Assembly (NCBI GenBank): GCA_001839685.1
Contig: MLAK01001326.1
Span: forward strand, 12,725-76,724
DNA from: Tritrichomonas foetus
Lineage: Eukaryota; Parabasalia; Tritrichomonadida; Tritrichomonadidae
Reading direction: 5' to 3'
DNA: 64,000 nucleotides
Below the pieces are notes generated by a model that saw nothing but the letters and a program-made list of their open reading frames with translations, made no database searches and was not told the DNA's origin. Shown one piece after another: positions 36,794 to 46,000 of the stretch. The translations under genes and the position numbers were made by a program. Position 1 is the first letter of the stretch. The number at the start of each line of letters is the position of its first letter.

Positions 36794-39700
36794 CTAATTA
36801 TAGATTTTAACCGCTTGATCATAGATATTCTTCTTTGGCTTATTTTTAAGGACAACATAAATTCGAGATCCTTCGAAATATTTTTCAGATACAATACAAT
36901 CATCATCTACTGTATCTCTTTTAGCTCCGCCATCTTTACCTAAAGTTCGAAGGTAGAATTTATTGTTGTTGTCATAATCTGGAATATTTTCAATTACTCT
37001 CTTTTTAATTTCACCAAATGTTTCATCTTTCTTAATTATGAAAAAGAATGAAAATCCAGCCCCAGCTGGTCGATTATAACCTGTATTGAATCCATATTGA
37101 TTTTCTCTTATAAATGAAATTTGAATTAACAATTCATCATTTTTCAAATTCCTTTGATTTTCAGGAATGATTTCGATTCTCAAAACATCATCGGGTTGAG
37201 TATGTCGTGTTTCTAGTGTTAATCTTTTATAGAATTTATGATCTTTCATTTGATAAATTCTTAGAATGCTTTCATCAATTTTATTCTTGCAAAAGAATTG
37301 TTTAAGTTCTTCGGATTTATCAATCATATCTTTCAGCAATTCGGAAACTTTTGCATCTTTCTTTTGAAGAAATGTTCTCTCACAAGTTAAATTTCTTGCA
37401 TCGATTGAAAATTGAACAGTGTATTCATTCATTTGACGGAATGTTGAATCATTAACTCCTTTAAATATTCTGAAATAAAGACGATTGTTATTAATTCCGT
37501 GGTAATATGAAAATAAAGCATGCGGACATTTCTGAGTAACTGTATCTACTGGATGATGATCTGGTTTGTCGAAATAATAATCTTTCTTGTAAAATATCAT
37601 TGTATCATTTCCACTATCGAAGTCAATTTTGGCTGCTTTTGCAATAATTTGTTTGAGTTTTGGATAAGGTGTCTTGGTATCAAATTCCAAACTAAATAAT
37701 GGTGTGTTTTTATTATTGTAGTCATAAATATCAACTATCTGTGTATTGTATTTAGTTGTATAGTATTCTGAAGCTTTTTTGATTGTATTTGGAATGATGT
37801 CTGATGATTTAATAACTGGGATTTTTTCTCGTTCATTTTCTGTTTTTGATGTGGATTCTGTTGAGTTGGATTTATTATTTTCATTTTCATTCGTTGGAAT
37901 TGGAAGTGGCTCTTTTAATGTGAAATTAACAAGTTTTGGAATTTTGTCTTCTGGATGAACTTGGAAAATTACAATTCCACCTCCAATTTTCTGTTCTTCA
38001 AATGTTCCTTCAATCGATTTCTCAGCTGCTGATTCATTAATGCATTCTTGGAATAGGAGGAGACGTGTGTCCTTTGGAAATCCAAGTTTTTCATTCACTT
38101 TATCAACTAGTGTGGAAATTTGATCATCAAAATTCAGTGTGAAATTTCCAATATATTGGATTGGTGCTGGCGCATCAGGGAAGAAGAATTTTACGTAAAA
38201 AGTGATTTGGTCTTCATTCAATTCTAAAAGTTCGTCGACTGCTTTTCTTTGAATAAAGAAAGTAGAGCTATATAAATAATGTTTTTGTACTTGAATGTTA
38301 TTTCGTCTTGGAACAACTTTCGAAGGTATTTTATTATAGTTTGTATCCCAAACTCTGATTTCATCAACCGATAAATTCAAAGTTTCAGCAAATTTTTCAT
38401 ACATTTCTTCATATGTTGCGGTTTTGTTGATTTTTATCGGTTGGATTTCTCTTTTTGGTTCAAATCCAATCACATCCATTTGAGAATTGACAGAAATGTC
38501 ATCTTCCGTAATAACTATAGCATTAATGATTTTAGATTCGGCTTTTTTAAGTTCCTTTTTCATTTTTTCATCTTTTAATGCTTGATCAAAGTATTGAATT
38601 AAGTGTGTTGGAACTGATGAGTTTGGAATAGGATCCATAATTGTGCTAGCATCTTCTCTTCTAATGTAAACAAGCATATATGCAGAATAAGACTTACCAT
38701 AATTATATCCACTGTAGCCATATCCACTGTAGCCACCATGACCTCCATAAGCTCCATAATTTGATTTTTTGGCACTTCCACCATAATTATTTTGGATTGC
38801 AGCATTCGAATCTACTTTAGTAACAACATTGTCATCAAATTCATACCATTGTGGATCGGTTGATGTCCTAAGATATGCATAATAATGACCAGCAGAGACA
38901 CCACCCATATGAACAAGCACACCATATAAATCGTAAATTGTTGACTGTGTTCGATCAGCATCTTTTGCTAAATAAGGCGAAAGATCAATTTCTTCAGGAA
39001 ATTCTAATTTAGATAGGATTTTAACCATCATATCTCGATCAAAATCATATTCAAACCTTCCTAAATGTAAATGTAAAACTGGAGGGAATTTCATAAATTC
39101 CACACCCATTTCAGCATCTTGTTTTCCATATCCTTCAGCTTCATATTGATTATCACCAACAAGCTGCTCTTTTTCGATATATTTTTCAAAGGAGTCACTT
39201 AAAGTGGAGCATCCTTTAACTTGGAGGGTTAAATCGTAAAAATCTTCAATTCTTGATGATTCATACTCAACATCCTTGCAACGAATAAATGATTTATATT
39301 GACCTTTAAAGATATTTGCGATAGAGTTTTCGAGTTCTGTTCCTTTCATTTTCTCTTCAAGGTTATCAACAAGCACTCTACAAAATTCTTGAACGTCATG
39401 TTGCATAATTGTATCAATGTCACCCCAGCCGAAACTTTTTGTTAATGCTTTTGTTGAACACGGCAATTCACTGAATTGCATGCGACAAAACAGCCTTTGG
39501 AGATTCAAAGGGATGCACCTTTCGGGATCTTCATTTCCTGTTGTTGGCATGTTATAAACAACTCTGCGAAAAGCAGGAATATGGAAAAGGGCTTGAAGCA
39601 TGGAATTCATATAACAAGTGGCGCCTTGATTTTTGAGACCAACATATCCAGTTTCTTTTTTTGATGATGCGCCCGTTAAATCAGCCATTTGGAATGATGT

Positions 39701-40153
39701 CGCTTTAAACATCATTTTAACAGTGTCATTTGATATCCAGCCGTGAGACGGATCTTCGAATTGTGATCTTGTTAGATTCATATTGAGGGAAAGAGATTCT
39801 TCATCGGACGTCGGCTGAATTTTTTTGTTGGCTGATAAAGTATGCTTTGGTGGAATCCAATTGCAGAGACCAATTTCATAGTGAATATTCAAATTCGCTT
39901 TGATATCGGTAAATAAAAGGATACATGACGCATTATCTAATTCATCGAATTCAATACATATTTGGATTTTAAAGTCTTCACAGTCGAATACCTCTGATTG
40001 GTATTTATCTAAAGCACTTTTATTAAAATCGTTAATTATCCATGTAAATTCATGCAATTCGCTCTGCTGTTGGCTACCTTGATTGTTGTCATTATAGGAG
40101 TATGTTGGTATTTCATTTTCGTTGCGCTTTGATGGATCGCTGTAATATGACAT
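36794..40153 (-). CDS. USP7: Ubiquitin C-terminal hydrolase, USP7/UBP15 type
   Basis: A 1119-residue deubiquitinase. Domains in order: MATH (about 34-150, HEFTWIINDFNKSALDKYQSEVF), USP catalytic domain (about 165-510) and a row of ubiquitin-like domains to the end, as in USP7. The catalytic Cys180 lies in GLKNQGATCYMNSMLQALF and the catalytic His423 in GGVSAGHYYAYLR, followed by WYEFDDNVV. An unusual Gly/Tyr-rich insertion (about 455-480) sits inside the catalytic domain just before AYMLVYIRR. USP7 removes ubiquitin from nuclear targets and E3 ligases. I chose ATG 40153; the in-frame TTG at 40243 adds 30 residues with no homology. USP7-type homology is very clear. Confidence 0.93.
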   Translation of the reverse strand: MSYYSDPSKRNENEIPTYSYNDNNQGSQQQSELHEFTWIINDFNKSALDKYQSEVFDCEDFKIQICIEFDELDNASCILLFTDIKANLNIHYEIGLCNWIPPKHTLSANKKIQPTSDEESLSLNMNLTRSQFEDPSHGWISNDTVKMMFKATSFQMADLTGASSKKETGYVGLKNQGATCYMNSMLQALFHIPAFRRVVYNMPTTGNEDPERCIPLNLQRLFCRMQFSELPCSTKALTKSFGWGDIDTIMQHDVQEFCRVLVDNLEEKMKGTELENSIANIFKGQYKSFIRCKDVEYESSRIEDFYDLTLQVKGCSTLSDSFEKYIEKEQLVGDNQYEAEGYGKQDAEMGVEFMKFPPVLHLHLGRFEYDFDRDMMVKILSKLEFPEEIDLSPYLAKDADRTQSTIYDLYGVLVHMGGVSAGHYYAYLRTSTDPQWYEFDDNVVTKVDSNAAIQNNYGGSAKKSNYGAYGGHGGYSGYGYSGYNYGKSYSAYMLVYIRREDASTIMDPIPNSSVPTHLIQYFDQALKDEKMKKELKKAESKIINAIVITEDDISVNSQMDVIGFEPKREIQPIKINKTATYEEMYEKFAETLNLSVDEIRVWDTNYNKIPSKVVPRRNNIQVQKHYLYSSTFFIQRKAVDELLELNEDQITFYVKFFFPDAPAPIQYIGNFTLNFDDQISTLVDKVNEKLGFPKDTRLLLFQECINESAAEKSIEGTFEEQKIGGGIVIFQVHPEDKIPKLVNFTLKEPLPIPTNENENNKSNSTESTSKTENEREKIPVIKSSDIIPNTIKKASEYYTTKYNTQIVDIYDYNNKNTPLFSLEFDTKTPYPKLKQIIAKAAKIDFDSGNDTMIFYKKDYYFDKPDHHPVDTVTQKCPHALFSYYHGINNNRLYFRIFKGVNDSTFRQMNEYTVQFSIDARNLTCERTFLQKKDAKVSELLKDMIDKSEELKQFFCKNKIDESILRIYQMKDHKFYKRLTLETRHTQPDDVLRIEIIPENQRNLKNDELLIQISFIRENQYGFNTGYNRPAGAGFSFFFIIKKDETFGEIKKRVIENIPDYDNNNKFYLRTLGKDGGAKRDTVDDDCIVSEKYFEGSRIYVVLKNKPKKNIYDQAVKIYN

Positions 40154-40484
40154 TGATAAATTTTGTATTAGCGACTTTTTGTGAATTTGTTCAAATGATC
40201 GATCAACTTGGCGAAATTTCGGAAATGTTATATGAAACGTCAATTTCTATTTATATTAGAAAAGTAAACCATTCTAACATATAACCATGAAAAAATAGTT
40301 TCCGATAATAAATTAATATATTTTTTGAAATATAAGGAATTTCCATTTTTATTGATCGAGAAAATGACGTTTATTGATTTAAATAAGGAATAAGTTGAAT
40401 TGAATTCAACAAACAGTTTTATGGTAAAATAAGGTCAAATTTGATATTCATTAATCAGGTTGTAACGTCTTCATAAAGAATTTC
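40154..40484. other. Divergent intergenic region
   Basis: 331 bases between the USP7-type gene and the RING-IQ-RING gene. It is AT-rich; TTCATGA overlaps the start of the 40485 gene. No further feature was recognised. Confidence 0.5.
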
Positions 40485-41672
40485 ATGAATCGCCGCTCCC
40501 GAAGGAAGCGAGCGAGTCGACGGAATAATCATCATGCCAACAGTATTGCCAACTGTTCATCTACGGATCAATCAGTTCCACTTCGTTTTCTAACCAAACC
40601 ACGTGCAATTCTCAAGCCAAATTCACCAAGATTTCAAGGAAATCATCAAAAAAACGTGTGTTTTTCGCTTGCAGCAAATAATGAAAACCAAATTCCAATT
40701 GTTCCTCCACCCGCTTCAAATGATATTCCAATTATTCCCGTTTCATCAATAATTTCGATAGCGCCACCATCAGAACCGCATTCTGTCTCAGCACGTCGTC
40801 ACTATCCAAATAGTAATAATGTCAATAATTATGTCAATTATGCACCCTCATCTTTTCCATTTTGTATTGATTTTGATATGATCAAATCTGATATTGAAAA
40901 AGGACAATATGTGAAACAAACGTGCTCTTTTTGTCAAAAACATTATTCATATAAGAACTTATCAATTTTATCGTGTGGTCATGTTTTTCATTCAGATTGT
41001 TTATCATCATTTCGCAAGAATTCAAATCCAAGAAATCATTGCTGCCCAATATGTCGACAATTGTATCATTTTGTTGATATTCATGCAAGTGATTGTTATA
41101 AAAACTTGGCCGCAATTTTGATACAAAAAAGATTTCGAGGATTTCGATTCAGAAAACATCTAGGTGATATTGCTCCACCTGGATCAACAATGCATCGAAA
41201 ATGGGTATTGAGTCGAGCTAAAAATGCCAGTGTTTTATTGGTTGATGCAATTGAAAATCAAAGTGATGCAGTTGACGCCATTCTTGCATCAATTGATAAA
41301 GAATTGGACTGGGCTCGAAGTGTAATGAACGCTGTTGAAGTCCAAGAGAAGGTAATTGATTGGGAATCAGTTAGAATGAAAATTATCCAAAAAGGTTGTG
41401 GATCGTGTCCAATATGTCTTCGTGAAATTTATTTTGATGATTGTATGATAACTTCTTGTGAACACTGCTACCACCCAGAATGCTTGAAGCACTGGCTGTC
41501 AGTGTGCGAAAATGAAGATAATGCAACTACATGTCCTGTTTGTAGATCACCTTTCCAATTTCGAAGATTATATGAAGTTGGGGAAATCGAGTTTTTCTGC
41601 CAATATCCTGATGCAAAAAGAGAAGCGGAATTCGCAATTATCAATTCTGTGTCTAATTTTAAAGTTGTTTGA
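40485..41672 (+). CDS. RNF32: RING-IQ-RING protein (RNF32-like E3 ligase)
   Basis: A 395-residue protein. Residues 1-110 are basic and Pro/Asn-rich. The first RING-H2 finger is at about 147-197 (CSFC, CGHVFHSDC, CCPIC), an IQ calmodulin-binding motif at about 209-226 (AAILIQKRFRGFRFRK), and the second RING-H2 finger at about 308-360 (CPIC, CEHCYHPEC, CPVC). This order, RING, IQ, RING, is the special layout of animal RNF32, so an orthologous ubiquitin ligase, probably regulated by calmodulin, is likely. RNF32 is linked to ciliated and sperm cells in animals, which would suit a flagellate. ATG 40485 is in TTTCATGAAT and is the first in frame. Confidence 0.85.
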   Translation: MNRRSRRKRASRRNNHHANSIANCSSTDQSVPLRFLTKPRAILKPNSPRFQGNHQKNVCFSLAANNENQIPIVPPPASNDIPIIPVSSIISIAPPSEPHSVSARRHYPNSNNVNNYVNYAPSSFPFCIDFDMIKSDIEKGQYVKQTCSFCQKHYSYKNLSILSCGHVFHSDCLSSFRKNSNPRNHCCPICRQLYHFVDIHASDCYKNLAAILIQKRFRGFRFRKHLGDIAPPGSTMHRKWVLSRAKNASVLLVDAIENQSDAVDAILASIDKELDWARSVMNAVEVQEKVIDWESVRMKIIQKGCGSCPICLREIYFDDCMITSCEHCYHPECLKHWLSVCENEDNATTCPVCRSPFQFRRLYEVGEIEFFCQYPDAKREAEFAIINSVSNFKVV

Positions 41673-41742
41673 ATTTAAATTAAATAATTATTCGAGTTAA
41701 TTTCTTTTCGTTTTTGTTTTCTTTATGAAGTCTTAACTTTAA

Positions 41743-41821
41743 ATTACAACTAAAGTAAATCACAGCTAAAGTAAATTACATCTTAATTAAATCACTACTC
41801 AAGTAAATCATTACTAAACCA
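41743..41821. repeat. Degenerate 16-bp tandem repeat, about 5 copies
   Basis: Five diverged copies of a unit like ATCACAGCTAAAGTAA fill most of the 189-bp gap between two convergent genes. It is non-coding. Confidence 0.85.
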
Positions 41822-41861
41822 AAAAGATGAAAAGACAGTGAATGAAATAAAATCTATTTTA

Positions 41862-42815
41862 CTAACATTCTAACAAATCAATAGTATCTTCGATTGCTGA
41901 AATCATTGATTCCAATTCATGTTTTGAAGCAACCGATTTTTTCAAATTTTCAAGAGACTGGGGAGAAATTCTTTTCGCAAATTTTATGAAAAATGATATA
42001 TAATTTTGTAAATCAGGAGATTTTTCATCTAATGTTCGAATAGAAACGCCAATAGTATTTAAAATTTCCGAATAATACTTCTTCATTGAAAGTATTGTCG
42101 TGAATTGTGCTGCCAAAATTCGTGAAATGATAAAATCAAAATGTGAAACTTCAGATTCACGAATTTCTTTTAATAAATCTGGAATTATATATGGCTTTGG
42201 TAGCACATTTTCTTTTTTAGCTGTCTTTTTAGTAGATCTTGTAGTTTTTTGGGAAATTTTAGGTGAATTTTCAATTTTCTTTTCGTTTGGAAGAGATGAA
42301 TCTTGTTGAATGGCAAAATTTTTTTCTTTTGATGTATTTTGTGCTTTTCGAATCGTTTTTTTAGGTGATTTTAGCTTTGATACTTCACTTGTATCAATTT
42401 CACTTAGAAGTCTGTCAATTTCATCAAAATCATTGTCCCAAAATTGATGTTCTTCACATGATTGAGAAATTGGTGTTTCTGGGGAAGGCGTTGAAAAAAC
42501 TGTATCATCTACACCAATAATACTTGATGAAATACTTTGTGGGATTCGATGGGATGAAGGAAGCATTTTTCTGGCATTCTTTTTTTTGAGCTCCTTAATT
42601 TTATTTTTTTGTTTGGAAATTTTAGCTTTATCTTGTTGATGTTGTTCAAGAAGGAAAGAGTTTTTCTTTTTTAACGTCTGAATTTCTGATAATAAATTCT
42701 GGATTTGATCGAGCATGTTCTTATTTTGTTTCTTAAGTTCAATATTTTCTTGTCCGAGCTTTGTAAAATCAGGAAGTGTTTTCATAATGTCCAAGAAAAT
42801 GTTGCTTTGCTCCAT
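41862..42815 (-). CDS. Coiled-coil protein with conserved-looking helical C-terminus
   Basis: A 317-residue protein I cannot assign. Residues 18-80 are a strong coiled coil (ENIELKKQNKNMLDQIQNLL...). Residues 80-200 are Ser/Lys/Pro-rich with many S-P sites (possible kinase targets). Residues 205-317 are a compact helical domain (FDFIISRILAAQFTTILSMKKYYSEIL). The layout, N-terminal coiled coil, basic linker with S-P sites and helical end, resembles chromosome or spindle adaptors, but no defining motif is visible. It shares a 267-bp divergent upstream region with the UTP10 gene. Confidence 0.6.
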   Translation of the reverse strand: MEQSNIFLDIMKTLPDFTKLGQENIELKKQNKNMLDQIQNLLSEIQTLKKKNSFLLEQHQQDKAKISKQKNKIKELKKKNARKMLPSSHRIPQSISSSIIGVDDTVFSTPSPETPISQSCEEHQFWDNDFDEIDRLLSEIDTSEVSKLKSPKKTIRKAQNTSKEKNFAIQQDSSLPNEKKIENSPKISQKTTRSTKKTAKKENVLPKPYIIPDLLKEIRESEVSHFDFIISRILAAQFTTILSMKKYYSEILNTIGVSIRTLDEKSPDLQNYISFFIKFAKRISPQSLENLKKSVASKHELESMISAIEDTIDLLEC

Positions 42816-42975
42816 TTCCGGACCGAAAGATAGATTTTTGGAGGCGAATTAATTGAATATTAATTTGGTCTGGTAATTTTTTTAATCAATTTGAGTATGT
42901 ACAATTTTCATAGTATATATAGTCATATTTATTGAAATGATGACTAATTAACCTTTGAAAAAGAAGGAATTAGAC

Positions 42976-43014
42976 GACCGTTTGAAATGAAAGAAGTGTG
43001 CATGAACTTTTTGA
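42976..43014 (+). promoter_or_regulatory. GACCGTTT and ACTTTTTGA boxes upstream of UTP10
   Basis: GACCGTTT lies at 42976-42983 and ACTTTTTGA at 43006-43014; the second ends 69 bases before the ATG of the UTP10 gene. Both words recur upstream of other genes here (GACCGTTT also near 16989, 22791 and 27234). Role inferred. Confidence 0.4.
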
Positions 43015-43082
43015 AAATATAAGGATTTTAAATTCAATGGGAAATTGCGGTTGAACTACGTGGTCTCCCACATAAATCTCAT

Positions 43083-46000
43083 ATGGCTTCCGCGCTTGAT
43101 AAACAACTTAATGAGTACAAGACTAGACCAGCCGATGAGTCAGGTGCTCGCCGCACAAAGGCATCATTAATTTACGATCCAAAGGCCGCATCCTTTATCA
43201 ATTCAGATACTTTTTATCAGATAGGCTATCAAGGCTTTTCAAAACTTTGTACAATTGACGAACGGTTTGCCGATTTTGGTTCATCGATATTTTCCTACAA
43301 TAATATTCAAATCGATCCATTATTCTTAACAGCAGAAGAAAACGCAGGAATCTTAGAAAAAGTCGAAAATTTACTTTACTTGCTTTCCGACTATGCCATG
43401 CTCAAAGAAGCCTCTCAAGTTCTCGAATATTTAATTCAGCAATTTGCAGTCAACAGATTACGTCCAGCTCATCTTATTCTTGCTGTTCTTCCATACCTTG
43501 AAACATCTTTCTTTGTGAGAGTCATTCAAACTATCCAATTTAAGAAGTTAAGTCATGATTTCAAATTTTTGAAAGACTTCAATGTTGTTTCAGTGACAAA
43601 AAGACCACTCAATAGAAAAGATTTCAGAGATATGATCAATAGCAGACCAGAGTTGATACATTGGATTACACGACATGCCATAAACATTGCTGAAATTCAT
43701 CCAAATGGTGCCTTTGCTTCATTTGTTGGTGTTTTATTCACAGAATTAGCTCTGACTTCAGAAAATGAAGTTATTATTCGTTCGATTGTTGATACTTGCA
43801 TCAATTCACTTGAATCGGAAGATAAAGCACTTGCTCCATATACACTTATGGCAGTTGCAGCATTGAATGAGAAAAAGCCATTAAATGAAAAAATTTTAAA
43901 TATTTTCGCTGAAAACATCTTTTCAAGTACTGAATTGCTGCATTCTAATTTCCGATCGACTTTAATGGCAGCAATCTACTTTAGTGGTCATTCTAACGTT
44001 AGTGCATCAATTGACTTCATAATTGCACTTGGTCACCACATTGAAGATCTCGATGATATTTCAAAAGAATACAAATTCCAAAATTTAGCAGAAAATTGTA
44101 TCTATGTAATTGCTCAAAATATAAGTAACGATGATTTGATTCGATCAACAATAGCAATTTTAGAAACTGACTTTTTCTGTGATGTAGCACTTTTATTAAT
44201 TCGTGAAATAACACGAAATTATGTAAATACCGAATTTTCAGAAGATTTAATTCAATCAATAGCATCACACTATCCAACATGTTTAACTTCTGATGTTATC
44301 AGTAGATTAAATGAAATCAATATTAAAATCAAGCCATCTCAAATATTACCAAAGAATTTAATTAATCAATTATCAAATCCGAAATCAGCAGCTTCATTTT
44401 ATTCAAACCCAGATCTTCCTTTTGAAATAGCATCTTCTCAAGTTGTTTCGTCATTGGCCTCTGCTGAGGCCAGTGGAATTACAGATCCAATAATTCCAAT
44501 AATTGATTATTTTGCCGATCGAGCTCCTGAAGACTTAATTCAATATTTTGTTGATTCTTTACTTAAGAAAGAATCTGAATTTTCAACAGCTTTGAAAGAA
44601 GCACTTTCTAATTATGGTGAAAAAATCGCACCTTTCTTCCAAGGAATTCCAACAAATTCAAATTCCGAAATTCTTGAACATTTATCAAAATATGAACTCC
44701 CCAATATTCACGCCTTTCCATTCGCGCTTTCTAAAGCTATTTATAAAAATGATATAATCGAAGCTATTCAATTTTTACCAATTAAAAATATGAATTTTGA
44801 CCAAGTTCGTGAATTAGCCCAAGAAAAAATCATTTCCATTGAATCAAACGAATCTAAGGCTGCTACAATTCTTCATATTATCGAAGAATATGTTGAAAAA
44901 AATGTACTTTCCCATGAAGGTATTTCTCTTCTTCTTAATTTCCCTGACTTAAGATGCATTGCACCAATTCTTAAGAAAATTAAAGATCAATCTTCCATTT
45001 TTGCTGTCTTTGAAACATCAGAGCCTACTCAAAAGAGACTTCGTGTTAACTTTTTGAATTATATGGCAGCTACTTGCCAGAAGTTTGAAGATGTTTCAAT
45101 CGTTCTCCCGAGTTTGTTTATGGCTCTTCTTCAACCAGAATTCGTAGATATTGCAACAAGAACACTGAAATCTGTACCAATTAAAAATAAAGACGTGAAA
45201 GTTGTAATGACTCATGTTTTACGTCAATCACAAGCTTTTAAGACCGATGAGCAAACATTATGCAGTGTATTTAACAATGCTGCTAAAAATCCAAAGAGCC
45301 GTGATTTCTTTGACAAACTGTGGTCAAATATTCAAACACCCAATGGTTGTGCTCTATTTTGGAGATTAACACATGATATTGGAGTGATTCCAATTCTTCA
45401 TAAATTTGAAGATTCACCAGAAATCGCCCAAATTTTATATGACGTCTTCACTGTCTTTCCAGAAGATACTGATTTACAAAATTGGGCAATGAATTCACTC
45501 CGTCCTGCTTTAATGAGGGCAGCAATTCCATTTTTACCATTATCTGCTATTTCACAAGCAATTCCTGTTGTTTGTGCTTTTCCAAAATATTTTTCTGAAG
45601 CATTTGCATCATTTTTCCATTCATATGAAATCGATGCAAATATTTTGATTCCATTTTTAAAAGAAAATCCATCAAAACTTCTTCCTGCACACGATGGAGA
45701 ACCTCCAGAAAAACTTAGATCTAATAGACTTAAGTCCAAATATGTTATTTCACCATCATCTTTAATCCTTGAACTAATCCCTTCATCCAAGAAAATCACA
45801 AATCTTCAAGTGATATTGCCAAGCCTTTTTGGAATCTTAAAGAGTCATAAATCACATCATCTTATCTTCCCAATCTTAAATATGTGCTTGTCATCATCTG
45901 CTGATTATATGATTAAGAACTTTAATGTTATTATTGATTCGTTATCACATTCACCTATTCCACACATTCATTTATCTGCATTAAAACTTGTTCAACAGCT

